Below are positions 52,131-61,157 of a stretch of DNA of 64,000 bases, one piece after another. Positions within the stretch are counted from its first letter, which is position 1. Every line of letters starts with the position of its first letter. Position numbers and translations under genes: made by a program. Origin of the DNA: Thermodesulfobacteriaceae bacterium (GTDB lineage: Bacteria > Desulfobacterota > Thermodesulfobacteria > Thermodesulfobacteriales > Thermodesulfatatoraceae); assembly GCA_015494065.1 (NCBI GenBank), contig WGCA01000038.1, positions 48,354-112,353 of the forward strand. Reading direction: 5' to 3'. The notes under the pieces were generated by a model. The model ran no database searches. It was not told the origin of the DNA and saw nothing but the letters and a program-made list of their open reading frames with translations.

Positions 52131-53165
52131 ATGTTTGAAGCTTTTGAGCTCTCAGAACGCTACCGGAAAGTGCTGGCGATCGTGGTGGAGGACTATATCC
52201 GCCACGCGGAGCCGGTGGGTTCACGCACGGTCTCCAAGCGCCTGAAGCCCCCTCTTTCTCCCGCCACCATTCGCAATATCATGGCGGACCTTGAAGAACT
52301 CGGTTTTCTGACCCAGCCCCACGTTTCTGCCGGGCGTATTCCCACTGAAGAGGGGTTCCGCTACTACGTAGAAAATCTCCTTGAGGCCGAGCCCCTGCCT
52401 GAAAGTACCAAGGAACGCCTAGAAGAAGCCTTTGAAAGTGAAGAAATAGAAGACCTATCAGAACTTTTAAAGGTAGCTTCTCGTCTATTGGCTCAGGTAA
52501 CGGGTTTTCCGGCGGTGGTTTCCGGCCCCAGGCTGGGTAACGAGAGGCTTTTGAAGATAGATTTCGTGCCCCTGGGGCGAGGGCTGGTGCTAGTGGTGGC
52601 GGTTACCGAGGCCGGTCTGGTGGTTAACCGGCTGCTGCGGGTCCCTTCCCACGTTTCTCCTAAAGCCCTGGAGCGCCTGGCCGAATATCTGAACTACCGG
52701 CTTCCCCGGCTAACCCTTGAGCAGGCACGGGAAGAGTTGCTCAAAGAAATAGAAGCCGAAAGAAAGTTTCTAGAAAATTTATTCGAGGAGCTTGAGGAAG
52801 AAAAACCCCCTTCGGAGCCCATCGTAGAAGGTCTCTCTAAGCTACTTGAACTTCCAGAGTTTAAGGACGTAGAAAAACTCAAAGAGATTTTGCGGGCCTT
52901 TGAAGAGAAGAACATCTTTCTCAAGATTATCGAGCGCTGTTTAGGGGGCCAGGGGGTCCAGATCCTTATCGGCGCCGAAACCGGGCTCGGTTCTCCACGT
53001 AATATAAGTGCGGTGGTGTCTCCGTATTTTCGTGCCAAAAGCCCTCTGGGCGGCCTGGCGGTCATCGGCCCCATCCGGATGGACTATTCCAAGGTGGTGC
53101 CCGTGGTTGACTACACGGCCCAACTCCTTTCCCACCTGCTGGACAAGTTAACCCCTCGTACTTAA
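52131..53165 (+). CDS. hrcA: Heat-inducible transcription repressor HrcA
   Basis: 344 residues. The N-terminal winged helix has LSERYRKVLAIVVEDYIRHAEPVGSRTVSKR and LSPATIRNIMADLEELGFLTQPHVSAGRIPTEEGFRYYV, which are hallmark HrcA segments; the regulatory domain follows with the GAF-like fold ending in GPIRMDYSKVVPVVDYTAQLL. HrcA usually represses groE and dnaK operons through CIRCE and is folded by GroEL. Here hrcA heads the grpE-dnaK unit, 37 bases from grpE. I found no CIRCE in the window, so the operator is elsewhere or diverged. Confidence 0.96.
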   Translation: MFEAFELSERYRKVLAIVVEDYIRHAEPVGSRTVSKRLKPPLSPATIRNIMADLEELGFLTQPHVSAGRIPTEEGFRYYVENLLEAEPLPESTKERLEEAFESEEIEDLSELLKVASRLLAQVTGFPAVVSGPRLGNERLLKIDFVPLGRGLVLVVAVTEAGLVVNRLLRVPSHVSPKALERLAEYLNYRLPRLTLEQAREELLKEIEAERKFLENLFEELEEEKPPSEPIVEGLSKLLELPEFKDVEKLKEILRAFEEKNIFLKIIERCLGGQGVQILIGAETGLGSPRNISAVVSPYFRAKSPLGGLAVIGPIRMDYSKVVPVVDYTAQLLSHLLDKLTPRT

Positions 53166-53186
53166 CTTTTTCTCGCGGAAAAAGGC

Positions 53187-53227
53187 GATAGAGGTGGAGC
53201 CTATGAGTAAGGTTTATCACCTCTATC
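53187..53227 (+). promoter_or_regulatory. Hairpin that can mask the grpE ribosome site (candidate RNA thermometer)
   Basis: GATAGAGGTG (53187-53196) and CACCTCTATC (53218-53227) are perfectly complementary over 10 bases. The left arm contains the Shine-Dalgarno AGAGGTGG and the ATG at 53203 falls in the 21-base loop, so pairing would block initiation and heat would open it. No bulges are seen, unlike many known thermometers. Confidence 0.5.
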
Positions 53228-53847
53228 GAGGTGGTGTACCTGCTAAAAAACCCGAGGAGGGAAAGGATTCTATGGAGGTAAAAGAAGAGGTCAAAAAGGA
53301 AGAGACGCAGGAACAATATCCTGAAAGCCGGGAAGAACTCATTGAACTCCTTAAGAAGAAAGAGGCAGAAGCCAAAGAATATAAAGAATTAATGCTTCGT
53401 TACGCCGCTGAAGTCGAAAACCTAAAAAAGAGCTTTAAACGTGAAAAGGAAGAGTATTTCAAATACGCCTTAGAGACTTTTATGAAAGAGTTGCTGCCCT
53501 TTGTCGATAACCTGGAAAGGGCGCTTGAGGCGGCTCGTCAGAGCAATGACGTAAAGGCCATCGTGGAAGGGATTGAGTTGACCCTCAAGGGTTTGTTACA
53601 GACCCTTGAAAAGTTCGGTCTCAAGCAATTTGAGGTAGCCATCGGGGAGGCTTTTAGCCCCGAATTTCATGAGGCTCTGGCCGTGGAAGAGAGCGAGAAA
53701 CACCCTGAAGGTACGGTGGTACGTACCTTTCAGAAGGGTTACACCCTGCACGAGCGGGTGATAAGGCCCGCTTTAGTAGCGGTGGCCAAGAAACCAGCTG
53801 AGAAAAAAACGCCGGAAGAAGCCGGTGAAATAAAAGAAAATTCTTAA
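53203..53847 (+). CDS. grpE: DnaK nucleotide-exchange factor GrpE
   Basis: 214 residues from the ATG at 53203, which has AGAGGTGG six bases earlier; ATG 53272 with GAGGAGG also works and would give a normal-length GrpE of about 191 residues. The long helical N-terminus, a coiled coil, precedes the four-helix bundle and the beta domain with [30 protein letters not shown] and [24 protein letters not shown]. GrpE works as a thermosensor that releases ADP from DnaK. If the upstream start is used, the hairpin encloses it. Confidence 0.92.
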   Translation: MSKVYHLYRGGVPAKKPEEGKDSMEVKEEVKKEETQEQYPESREELIELLKKKEAEAKEYKELMLRYAAEVENLKKSFKREKEEYFKYALETFMKELLPFVDNLERALEAARQSNDVKAIVEGIELTLKGLLQTLEKFGLKQFEVAIGEAFSPEFHEALAVEESEKHPEGTVVRTFQKGYTLHERVIRPALVAVAKKPAEKKTPEEAGEIKENS

Positions 53848-53863
53848 AAGGAGGGCGATAGGA

Positions 53864-55795
53864 ATGAGTGAGAAAACAACCAAACCTTTAGGCATAGATC
53901 TGGGGACCACCAACTCCTGTATGGCGGTCTTTGAAGGCGGGGAGCCTAAAGTTATTCCTAACCAAGAGGGGGCTCGTACTACACCTTCGGTAGTGGCCTT
54001 CTTGGAAGACGGGCAGATCCTGGTGGGGCAGCTGGCCAAACGGCAGGCCATAACCAACGCGGAAAACACCATTTTCGGTATCAAGCGGCTCATGGGGCGG
54101 AAATTTAAGGATCCGGTGGTCCAAGAATGGGCCAAACGGGTGCCTTATAAGATCGTTGAAGCCCCGAACGGTGACGCCCACGTTGAGGTTAGGGGCAAGC
54201 GTTATAGCCCGCCTGAAATTTCGGCCATGATTTTGCGCAAGATCAAGGAAGATGCCCAGGAGTATCTTGGCAGCGAAGTCAAAGAGGCGGTGATCACGGT
54301 ACCGGCCTACTTTGATGATTCTCAGCGTCAGGCCACCAAAGACGCTGGAAGAATCGCCGGGCTGAACGTGTTGCGTATCATAAACGAGCCTACCGCCGCC
54401 TGTCTGGCCTATGGCCTGGACAAGAAGAAAGAGGGTACGGTAGCGGTGTTTGACCTGGGTGGTGGCACCTTTGACATTTCCATTCTGGAAATCGGGGAAG
54501 GGGTCTTCGAAGTTAAGTCCACTTCGGGTGATACCTTCCTAGGCGGGGAAGACTTTGACATGCGCATCGTGGACTACGTGGCGGAAGAATTTAAAAAGGA
54601 ACACGGCATCGACCTGCGCCAGGACCGGATGGCCCTCCAACGCCTGAAAGAAGCGGCGGAAAAGGCCAAGATCGAACTTTCAACCGTACAGGAGACCGAA
54701 ATTAACCTTCCTTTTATCACCGCTGACGCCAGTGGCCCCAAACACCTGATAATGAAGCTTACCCGGGCCAAGCTGGAAAGCCTGGTGGCGGATCTCCTTG
54801 ACCGGCTGGAAGAGCCCTGCCGTATAGCCATGAAAGACGCCGGGATCACCCCTCAAGACATCGACGAAGTGTTACTGGTGGGCGGGATGACCCGGATGCC
54901 TGCGGTGCAGCGGAAAGTCAAGGAGATCTTTGGTAAGGAGCCCGTAAAAGGGGTGAACCCGGACGAAGTGGTAGCGATGGGTGCAGCCATCCAGGCCGGT
55001 GTGCTCAAAGGTGAAGTAAAGGACGTATTGCTGCTCGACGTGACCCCGCTCTCCCTTGGGATCGAGACGCTGGGTGGGGTCTTTACCGTAATCATCCCGC
55101 GGGGGACCACCATTCCTACCCGCAAGAGCCAGATCTTCACTACCGCGGCGGATAACCAGACTTCGGTCACCATTCACGTGCTGCAGGGCGAGCGGCCCAT
55201 GGCCAAAGACAATAAGAGTATCGCTCGTTTTGAACTGGTAGGGATTCCTCCTGCGCCGCGGGGTGTGCCGCAGATTGAAGTTACTTTCGACATAGATGCG
55301 GACGGCATCCTGCACGTAACGGCCAAAGACCTGGCCACGGGTAAAGAGCAATCCGTAGTGGTCAAACCCTCTTCCGGTTTGACGGAAGAAGAAATACAGC
55401 GCATGATCAAGGAGGCCGAGGCCCACGCCGAAGAAGACCGGCGGCGCAAAGAATTGATTGAAGCGCGCAACCAGGCTGACAGTCTCATCTACTCTGTGGA
55501 GAAATCTCTCAGTGAACTGGGTGACAAAGTTCCTGAGGATCTGCGCAACGAAATCCAGGCCAAGATTGAGGCCCTGAAGAAGGCCATGGAAGGCGAAGAC
55601 GTGCAGGCCATCCGCAAGGCCACCGAAGAACTTACCCAGGCCTCTTACCGGATTGCCGAGATGGCCTATAAACAGGCCCAGGCCGGGCAGGCTGGGGCTG
55701 CAGGTACCGCCGGCGGTGGGGCCAGCAGTGCCGGAGGCGAAGAAAAGAAAGGCGGTGACGATGTGATCGACGCCGATTTCGAAGAGATGAAGTAG
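53864..55795 (+). CDS. dnaK: Chaperone protein DnaK (Hsp70)
   Basis: 643 residues. The ATPase domain starts with [17 protein letters not shown] and has [16 protein letters not shown] and [17 protein letters not shown]. The substrate domain follows after [17 protein letters not shown], and the C-terminal lid ends in a Gly/Ala-rich linker and [12 protein letters not shown]. DnaK binds exposed hydrophobic peptides with GrpE and DnaJ; dnaJ is not adjacent. The RBS GGAGGG sits 9 bases before the ATG, and a strong terminator closes the operon. Confidence 0.99.
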   Translation: MSEKTTKPLGIDLGTTNSCMAVFEGGEPKVIPNQEGARTTPSVVAFLEDGQILVGQLAKRQAITNAENTIFGIKRLMGRKFKDPVVQEWAKRVPYKIVEAPNGDAHVEVRGKRYSPPEISAMILRKIKEDAQEYLGSEVKEAVITVPAYFDDSQRQATKDAGRIAGLNVLRIINEPTAACLAYGLDKKKEGTVAVFDLGGGTFDISILEIGEGVFEVKSTSGDTFLGGEDFDMRIVDYVAEEFKKEHGIDLRQDRMALQRLKEAAEKAKIELSTVQETEINLPFITADASGPKHLIMKLTRAKLESLVADLLDRLEEPCRIAMKDAGITPQDIDEVLLVGGMTRMPAVQRKVKEIFGKEPVKGVNPDEVVAMGAAIQAGVLKGEVKDVLLLDVTPLSLGIETLGGVFTVIIPRGTTIPTRKSQIFTTAADNQTSVTIHVLQGERPMAKDNKSIARFELVGIPPAPRGVPQIEVTFDIDADGILHVTAKDLATGKEQSVVVKPSSGLTEEEIQRMIKEAEAHAEEDRRRKELIEARNQADSLIYSVEKSLSELGDKVPEDLRNEIQAKIEALKKAMEGEDVQAIRKATEELTQASYRIAEMAYKQAQAGQAGAAGTAGGGASSAGGEEKKGGDDVIDADFEEMK

Positions 55796-55810
55796 TTTTT
55801 TTCCTGACCA

Positions 55811-55839
55811 AAAGGCGGGGCGTTAGCCCCGCCTTTTTA
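55811..55839 (+). terminator. Intrinsic terminator after dnaK
   Basis: AAAGGCGGGGC, loop GTTA, GCCCCGCCTTT, running into TTTAT. It is a strong GC stem of 11 pairs followed by T, starting 16 bases after the dnaK stop. The next gene, rsmD, begins ten bases after it. Confidence 0.93.
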
Positions 55840-55848
55840 TTTGTTAAA

Positions 55849-56385
55849 ATGCGTATCACTGCCGGTAAGTTCCGCGGCCTTCCCCTCAAAGCCCCTAAGA
55901 CTCAGCAGATCCGCCCCATGATGGATAAAGTGCGCAAAAGCCTATTTGATTCCCTGGGGGACAAAGTGGTCGGAGCCAGGGTGCTTGATCTCTTTTGCGG
56001 AACCGGTGCCCTGGGGTTAGAAGCCCTCTCCCGCGGGGCCACGGAGGTGGTCTTTGTGGACCGGAGTCCTGAGGCCCTGGCGCTGGTGAGGGAAAACTTA
56101 AAAAAAGCCCGGGTTACCGAAGGAGTTAAGCTTCTTAAGCGCCGTTTGCCGGGAGGTCTAGAAGGGCTTGCTGGGCCTTTTGATCTGATCTTTATCACTC
56201 CCCCTTATGGAAAGGGCCTGGCGGAAGAGACCCTTCTTCCCGCCGCCGCTCTCCTGGCGCCTGAAGGCCTGGTGGTAGTAGAAATCGGGCCGGGGGAGAC
56301 CCTTCCTTCCGGAACTTCCTCCTTGACCAGAGTTAAGAAAAAGCGCTACGGTCAGACGGAACTCCATTTTTACCGGAGGAAATGA
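55849..56385 (+). CDS. rsmD: 16S rRNA m2G966 methyltransferase RsmD
   Basis: 178 residues. It opens MRITAGKFRGLPLKAP, then RPMMDKVRKSLFDSLGD and the SAM loop VLDLFCGTGALGLEALSRGA, the family standard. The catalytic NPPY-type motif, usually DPPY or DPPF, reads TPPYGKG here (about residue 123, FITPPYGKGL), an unusual Thr in the first position. RsmD methylates N2 of G966 in assembled 30S subunits. The ATG sits in the T-rich end of the dnaK terminator, and the stop overlaps coaD by four bases. Confidence 0.85.
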   Translation: MRITAGKFRGLPLKAPKTQQIRPMMDKVRKSLFDSLGDKVVGARVLDLFCGTGALGLEALSRGATEVVFVDRSPEALALVRENLKKARVTEGVKLLKRRLPGGLEGLAGPFDLIFITPPYGKGLAEETLLPAAALLAPEGLVVVEIGPGETLPSGTSSLTRVKKKRYGQTELHFYRRK

Positions 56386-56882
56386 TGGCTGAAGAGACCG
56401 TAGCGGTTTACCCGGGTACTTTTGACCCTATCACTAACGGGCACATAGATTTGATCAAAAGGGCCTTGCGCATCTTTGACCGTTTAATCGTCGCTATCGG
56501 GGAAAATCCGGCCAAAAAACCCCTTTTTACCCTGGAAGAACGGCTCTCCATGGTAAAAGAGGCCATCTCTACTTTTCCCTGTAGAGACCGGATTGAAGTG
56601 GAAAGTTTTTCCGGGTTGCTGGTGGATTTTGCGGCAAACAAAGGGGCGCGCGTGATAGTGCGAGGGCTGCGGGCGGTTTCGGATTTTGAGTATGAATTCC
56701 AGCTGGCCCTTATGAACCGGCGTCTGAACCGCCAAATTGATACCATCTTTTTGATGCCCGGTTTTAAATGGTTTTACATAAGTTCGACTATTGTAAAGGA
56801 AGCGGCCAAATTCGGGGGCGACGTTTCCGGGCTGGTACCACCGAACGTGGAGGAAAAGTTGCGTGAAAAGTTTAGGCCTTAG
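56382..56882 (+). CDS. coaD: Phosphopantetheine adenylyltransferase CoaD
   Basis: 166 residues. CoaD catalyses the penultimate step of coenzyme A synthesis. The HxGH-type loop is YPGTFDPITNGHIDLI, and the second signature WFYISSTIVKEAAKFGGDVSGLVP carries the ISSTxVKE motif. KPLFTLEERLSMVKEA and ARVIVRGLRAVSDFEYE are also conserved. It overlaps rsmD at its start and the DUF3108 gene by 20 bases at its end. Confidence 0.97.
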   Translation: MMAEETVAVYPGTFDPITNGHIDLIKRALRIFDRLIVAIGENPAKKPLFTLEERLSMVKEAISTFPCRDRIEVESFSGLLVDFAANKGARVIVRGLRAVSDFEYEFQLALMNRRLNRQIDTIFLMPGFKWFYISSTIVKEAAKFGGDVSGLVPPNVEEKLREKFRP

Positions 56883-57579
56883 CCTTATCCTGGTCTTATT
56901 TTTGGGTGTGCTGGCCGTAGGGGCGGGGAACCTATATTGGAAATACAAGGTTTACTGGCTGGGGATCCCTGCCGGCAAAATAAAGATCTACGTAGAAAAA
57001 GAAGGTAATTTTTTGAAGCTCCGTGCGGTCTCCAAGACCACGGGGATGGTACGTCTTTTTTTTCCTTTTAAATCTAAATGGACCACCTGGGTGGATGAGC
57101 GGGGCTATCCCGTGAAGAGCCGGATCTGGCGTAAAAGTAGGGGCAAAGAGGTCTTGAAAGAATACTTTTTTGACCAAGAAAAAGGTTTGGTTACCCGCCG
57201 TAAAAAGGGACGGACGAGCACTTACAGACTCACACATTACCCTGTTTACGACGAGTTATCGGCCTTCTGGGCCACCACCAAGCTCGTCTTTGAAAAGCCG
57301 GGTGAAGAGAAGGTCATGTGGGTATTTGCCCATAAAAAAGCCAACCCGGCCTTTGTGCGTTATTTAAAAGACGAAGAGGTTGAGACCCCCTGCGGGCCCT
57401 TAAAGGTGCAAAAGCTTGAGGTAAGATTCGGTTTTGAAAGCGAACTTATAAAGCGCTCCAAAAAGGCGTATCTCTGGAAGTGGAAGGAATTTATAGTTAA
57501 AAGCCAGGGAGAGCTGGCCATCGGACATGTAACGGGCAAACTCGTCAATCTGGATTGTAAGGAGGTTAAAGGACCATGA
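56863..57579 (+). CDS. DUF3108-type exported protein
   Basis: 238 residues from a GTG inside the end of coaD. A signal peptide or anchor covers residues 1-20 (LGLSLILVLFLGVLAVGAG), followed by beta-rich segments (YKVYWLGIPAGKIKIYVEKEG, WTTWVDERGYPVKSRIW) typical of DUF3108 proteins. The first strand begins with Y-x-V-x-W-LG-I-AG, a family feature. Function is unknown; a periplasmic location is likely. It overlaps the aldolase gene by four bases. Confidence 0.78.
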   Translation: MKSLGLSLILVLFLGVLAVGAGNLYWKYKVYWLGIPAGKIKIYVEKEGNFLKLRAVSKTTGMVRLFFPFKSKWTTWVDERGYPVKSRIWRKSRGKEVLKEYFFDQEKGLVTRRKKGRTSTYRLTHYPVYDELSAFWATTKLVFEKPGEEKVMWVFAHKKANPAFVRYLKDEEVETPCGPLKVQKLEVRFGFESELIKRSKKAYLWKWKEFIVKSQGELAIGHVTGKLVNLDCKEVKGP

Positions 57580-58193
57580 GGTTTCCCCGCACGGCTTTGG
57601 CGGAATACGCCCAGCGGGCCGCGGCTGAAAAATTACTGACCGGGCCGGAGGGTAATCTTTCCCTAAGGCTGAAAGAAAAAATCTATATTACCCCCAGCAA
57701 CGTCTTTAAAGAAAAACTGCGACCGGAAGATATCACCGTTTTGGATCTGTCCGGGAAGGTAATAGAGGGGCGGGCCCCTTCCAGTGAAGCAGCGCTCCAT
57801 TTGAGGGTTTATGAAAACCGGCCGGAGGTGGGGGCGATTATCCACGCCCATCCTCCCTATACCCTGGCCCTTTCTTTGGCCGGGGAAGACTTTTCTCAGG
57901 CCTTCCTGGCGGAGACGATCCTTTACCTGGGAGAAATCGGGCTCGTACCTTTCTTGCCGCCGGGAAGCAAAGAGCTGGCAGAGGCGGTAGCCCAGGCGGC
58001 CAATGATAAGGAAGTGCTCGTCCTGGAACGGCACGGGGCGGTGGCGCTGGGGCGGGATCTGGCTCAGGCCTTTACCCGCCTTTTGATCCTGGAAAAGACG
58101 GCCCAGATCCTTTACCTGGCGAGAACCCTAAAGAAAGACCTCCCGCCCCTTACTGAAGAAGAGGTCAAAGCCCTTTTATCAGCCACCGCTTGA
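57576..58193 (+). CDS. Class II aldolase/adducin-like protein
   Basis: 205 residues. The fold has GPEGNLSLRLKEKIYITPSNVFKEKLRPEDI at the N-terminus, the phosphate loop SSEAALHLRVYENRPEVGAIIHAHPPYTLALS (zinc ligands His92-Ala-His94) and LERHGAVALGRDLAQAF (the third His at about 152). It may cleave fuculose phosphate or a similar sugar phosphate, or act in the methionine salvage pathway; the sequence does not settle this. The last 29 bases overlap a convergent gene. Confidence 0.83.
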   Translation: MRFPRTALAEYAQRAAAEKLLTGPEGNLSLRLKEKIYITPSNVFKEKLRPEDITVLDLSGKVIEGRAPSSEAALHLRVYENRPEVGAIIHAHPPYTLALSLAGEDFSQAFLAETILYLGEIGLVPFLPPGSKELAEAVAQAANDKEVLVLERHGAVALGRDLAQAFTRLLILEKTAQILYLARTLKKDLPPLTEEEVKALLSATA

Positions 58194-58662
58194 TCTCTTC
58201 GGTTAGCCAGAAAAGGAGACGGGCTTCTTCCTCCAAGGCCTCTTGGAGAGAAGAGACCTTTTCAGGGCCAAGGGCGGCGGCCAGTTCAGGACAAATAAAA
58301 TTGCGGCAAATAAGAGGGCGGACCTTTAGCACGCAACCCGCTGGCCCTAAAAAAAAGCAGGCCTTTGGTAAGAGGCGTTTTCTGGGAAAATCGACGCCAG
58401 CCAGCAGGTTTGCTACCAGCAGGGCGTCGTCGCAGTGCAGTTCCATGTCCGCCCCGCAACAGGAGCGACCTTCCCGCCCACAACGGGCGCAAAACGAGGC
58501 TGCCCCCGTCTCAATGGTCACCTCTTGGGCCTTGGCGAAGGCCTTTCCGTGAGCGCAAAGGAGTTCGGTGATTTTGGGCTCTTTTAGAAGATTGTGACGA
58601 TATTTTTCGAAAAAGCGGCGGGCCAAAGACAGTTTTCGGGCCAGGATCTCTTCCGCGGTCAC
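58165..58662 (-). CDS. YkgJ-like cysteine-cluster protein
   Basis: 165 residues from a GTG at 58662, two bases after the DUF1015 stop; the frame upstream for 52 codons has no family features. The cysteine-rich core is SFCARCGREGRSCCGADMELH at about 79-99, then KACFFLGPAGCVLKVRPLICRNFICPEL at 119-146, the usual YkgJ order. No signal peptide. The C-terminus is helical and charged. It probably binds a metal; the partner and role are unknown. Confidence 0.75.
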   Translation of the reverse strand: MTAEEILARKLSLARRFFEKYRHNLLKEPKITELLCAHGKAFAKAQEVTIETGAASFCARCGREGRSCCGADMELHCDDALLVANLLAGVDFPRKRLLPKACFFLGPAGCVLKVRPLICRNFICPELAAALGPEKVSSLQEALEEEARLLFWLTEEIKRWLIKGL

Positions 58663-58663
58663 T

Positions 58664-59950
58664 TTAACAAGGTGGGCCTTTGTCCGGTAGAATTTCAAAA
58701 AACACCATGCCAGTAAGGATCTTAGGGTGAAAATAGGTGGATTTATGGGGCATAACCCGGCCGGCCCGGGCGATTGCCTCAAGCGATAAGACCGGGGTAG
58801 GAGGGAGGAGGAAGCCAAAATGCGACCCGCAAGCCTTTTCCTTTATCTGGTTTACCCAGGGAGTATAGACCGCCTTTCCTTCTTTTTTAAGGATAGCTTC
58901 GGAAACCCCTAAAGCCTCCTCCAAAACCCTGGTAAAGAGGGCCACCGGGAGTTTAAAAATTTCCGGGTCCTCCTTTTGCCACCTGATCCGTAGCGGGTCT
59001 TTCAAAGTAAAGCGAAAGACTTTGTTTTCATGCAACAGCAGGAACTCGTGCGGCTCAAGCTCTTTGGTCATCTGGTCTAGATTTTCAGTTTCTGGGACTG
59101 GAATCTCTTCTACGCTACCAAAGGGCGAAAGCCGAGCCAGGAGTTCTTCTTTTTTAAAAGGCAGCTGGAGCAGACGGTGCGTGGGCAGGACGAGAAGCCC
59201 GGGTTCCTCAAAAGGACAGAGATACATCATCATGTAATGGAAACAGCGGGGCGGGGTTTTGCCGTAGCGTTCTTCCATTTCCTTCATGAAGCGCAGGGCG
59301 GTGGTATACCGGTGGTGGCCATCGGCGATATAAAGAGGGTTTTTCCGCAGCGCGTTTTCGATTTGGGAGATGGCGGGAGGGGAAGTAATTCTTAGAAGTT
59401 CGTGTTCAAAGCCGTCCTGGTCTTCTACCTGATAGAGCCTTTCTCCCGTTTCTTCCAGCGTTTTTAAGGTTTCAAGCCCGGGGTCGTGGTACAGACAGAA
59501 GATCTGACTGAATTGGGCCCGGGTGATACGCAAAAGGTTAAGCCGGTCTGCGGTAACCTGATCGAAGGTCTTTTCGTGGGGGAGAATTATCTTTTTCTCC
59601 CAAGGCTCAAGCCGCACCAGGGCGATAAGGCCCCGACGGGTGAGCCTTCGCCCTTTCCAGAAGAACCTGAGGCGGTAAAGGTAAAGGGAGGGGGCTTCTT
59701 CCTTGATCAATACGCCTTCGTGGCGCCAGGTGTCCCAAAATTTTTTGGCCCTGGTGTACTGGTTTTCCTGAGCGTGGTCGGTAGCGTAACGGGGCCCCAA
59801 TTCCAGGTGAAAGACGTTGTAAGGGCTCTTTTGTAAATAAAAGGCTTGTTCTTCAGGGGTGACGACGTCGTAAGGCGGTGCCACAACGTCTGCTAACCGG
59901 ACCTTTTCAGGGTTATAACGCCAGCCACAAAATGGTTTGATCTCAGCCAT
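58664..59950 (-). CDS. DUF1015 family protein
   Basis: 428 residues. DUF1015 signatures: EIKPFCGWRYNPEKVRLADVVAPPYDVV at the N-terminus, KIILPHEKTFDQVTADRLNLL, and the nucleotide-type motif YIADGHHRYTTALRF, a DGxHR box shared with the ParB/serine-kinase superfamily. The rest (FHYMMMYLCPFEEPGLLVLPTHRL) is also conserved. Function not established; members often accompany serine or amino-acid genes. It begins 121 bases from the divergent DUF948 gene and ends just before the YkgJ-like gene. Confidence 0.88.
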   Translation of the reverse strand: MAEIKPFCGWRYNPEKVRLADVVAPPYDVVTPEEQAFYLQKSPYNVFHLELGPRYATDHAQENQYTRAKKFWDTWRHEGVLIKEEAPSLYLYRLRFFWKGRRLTRRGLIALVRLEPWEKKIILPHEKTFDQVTADRLNLLRITRAQFSQIFCLYHDPGLETLKTLEETGERLYQVEDQDGFEHELLRITSPPAISQIENALRKNPLYIADGHHRYTTALRFMKEMEERYGKTPPRCFHYMMMYLCPFEEPGLLVLPTHRLLQLPFKKEELLARLSPFGSVEEIPVPETENLDQMTKELEPHEFLLLHENKVFRFTLKDPLRIRWQKEDPEIFKLPVALFTRVLEEALGVSEAILKKEGKAVYTPWVNQIKEKACGSHFGFLLPPTPVLSLEAIARAGRVMPHKSTYFHPKILTGMVFFEILPDKGPPC

Positions 59951-60002
59951 CGCCGCTGCTTAGCTACTATAGCTTTTTGAGGGCGTCAACTTTTCCTTGC
60001 CT

Positions 60003-60008
60003 TATAAT
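60003..60008 (+). promoter_or_regulatory. Perfect TATAAT box upstream of the DUF948 gene
   Basis: TATAAT at 60003-60008 with no -35 at the ideal distance; TTGAGG lies 20 bases upstream of it. The leader to the ATG at 60072 is about 57 bases. Confidence 0.35.
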
Positions 60009-60071
60009 GCGGCTAGACTTAATTTAAAAGCAACCTTACGAGGTAAGTCAGCGCTACTGTGGGAGGATGGG

Positions 60072-60722
60072 ATGGATTTACAGCAAGGGCTTTACGTAGC
60101 AGGTATTGCGGCAGGGATTTCCTTTGTGGTGCTGGTCATCTATCTCCTCGGGTTGGTGGGTAAATTGAAAAATACTTTAAACGAGGTGGACCAGAGTCTC
60201 TCACAAGCCCGGACCATCCTTAATGACCTTGACGTGGAGTTAAAACCCGTAATTTCCAGTACCCAGAAGACCCTTGACCAGGTAAATAGCCTGGGGAGCA
60301 GGGTGGAAAATTTAGTAGAAGAGGTTTCTGTCCTTCCTCCGGCGGCCAAGGAGCTTTTAGAGACCTTCCAAGAGATAGCCAGAGACCTCTCAGATGAGAT
60401 TAAACAGACCCTTGATAGGGTAAACACTTTGTTGGAGGAAACTTCTGGTCGAATCCAAAAGGATGTGCCCACCGTTTTGGCGGAGGTTGAGCAGCTCTTA
60501 AAACAATTAAACGGTATGGTCGAAGATATTAAAGAAAAACTTGCCAAGACCCAGCAGATATTCGAAGCGGTGGAAGAGACAGGCCGGGCCACCAAAGTGG
60601 TGGCGGAAATAATTTCCAAGAACATAGCTCAGGCGGCTATTGAGGTGGCGGCGGTAGCAAAGGGGTTGGAAGTGGCGCTTAAGACTTTTAAAAAAAGATT
60701 ACCTATAGGAGGTGAAGCCTAA
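60072..60722 (+). CDS. DUF948-type membrane-anchored coiled-coil protein
   Basis: 216 residues from the ATG at 60072, with GGGAGGATGG upstream; a start at 59997 would skip this and adds 25 unsupported residues. One membrane span at about 8-30 (VAGIAAGISFVVLVIYLLG) is followed by a long heptad-repeat region that continues to about residue 190 (VDQSLSQARTILNDLDVELK and similar). This fits DUF948 proteins, which resemble surface-stress coiled-coil proteins of unknown function. It directly precedes and probably works with the YtxH gene (the TAA stop abuts the next ATG). Confidence 0.78.
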   Translation: MDLQQGLYVAGIAAGISFVVLVIYLLGLVGKLKNTLNEVDQSLSQARTILNDLDVELKPVISSTQKTLDQVNSLGSRVENLVEEVSVLPPAAKELLETFQEIARDLSDEIKQTLDRVNTLLEETSGRIQKDVPTVLAEVEQLLKQLNGMVEDIKEKLAKTQQIFEAVEETGRATKVVAEIISKNIAQAAIEVAAVAKGLEVALKTFKKRLPIGGEA

Positions 60723-61157
60723 ATGGAGGAAAAAAGGTTTTCGTTTTCAACCGTGGCCATTTCTTTCGTCTTAGGAGGATTGGTGGGCGCCGGGGTAGCG
60801 CTCCTTTTGGCACCAAAAAGTGGCCGGGAGATCAGGGAGACGCTCAAAGATACCACCGAAGAGTTGCGGGAACGAGCGCGGATGGCGGCCGAAGAGGCAC
60901 GTCTCAAATTAATAACTACCAAGGAAGAGTTGGAAGATAAGGCGGAGATGGTTAAATGCCGCCTTGAGGAAAAGACCGAAGAGCTCAAAGAGGAATTGAA
61001 AGAAAAGGCCGATGAGGTGATCTACAAAGGCAAGGATCTCATCGAAGAAAAGACCGCCACTTTGCGTGAGGCCATCGAGGCCGGCAAAGAGGCCATGGAG
61101 AAGGAAAAAGAGCGGCTATTGGCCAAGATACGTAAAGAAGAAGCAGAAGAAGCTTAG
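60723..61157 (+). CDS. YtxH-domain protein
   Basis: 144 residues. Residues 10-30 are a short membrane segment followed by GVALLLAPKSGREIRETLKD, the YtxH (gas-vesicle-like GvpP) motif. The rest is a highly charged coiled coil with an 11-residue periodicity (LRERARMAAEEARLKL, then KEELEDKAEMVK). Such pairs of DUF948 and YtxH are common and linked to envelope stress in Firmicutes. It overlaps the nadK stop on the other strand by four bases. Confidence 0.85.
   Translation: MEEKRFSFSTVAISFVLGGLVGAGVALLLAPKSGREIRETLKDTTEELRERARMAAEEARLKLITTKEELEDKAEMVKCRLEEKTEELKEELKEKADEVIYKGKDLIEEKTATLREAIEAGKEAMEKEKERLLAKIRKEEAEEA

Noticed and set aside
52000..53200. A CIRCE operator (TTAGCACTC-N9-GAGTGCTAA) near hrcA, grpE or dnaK.
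   Set aside because: Looked for and not seen in this region; the only strong inverted repeat is the hairpin at 53187-53227, which has no CIRCE similarity.
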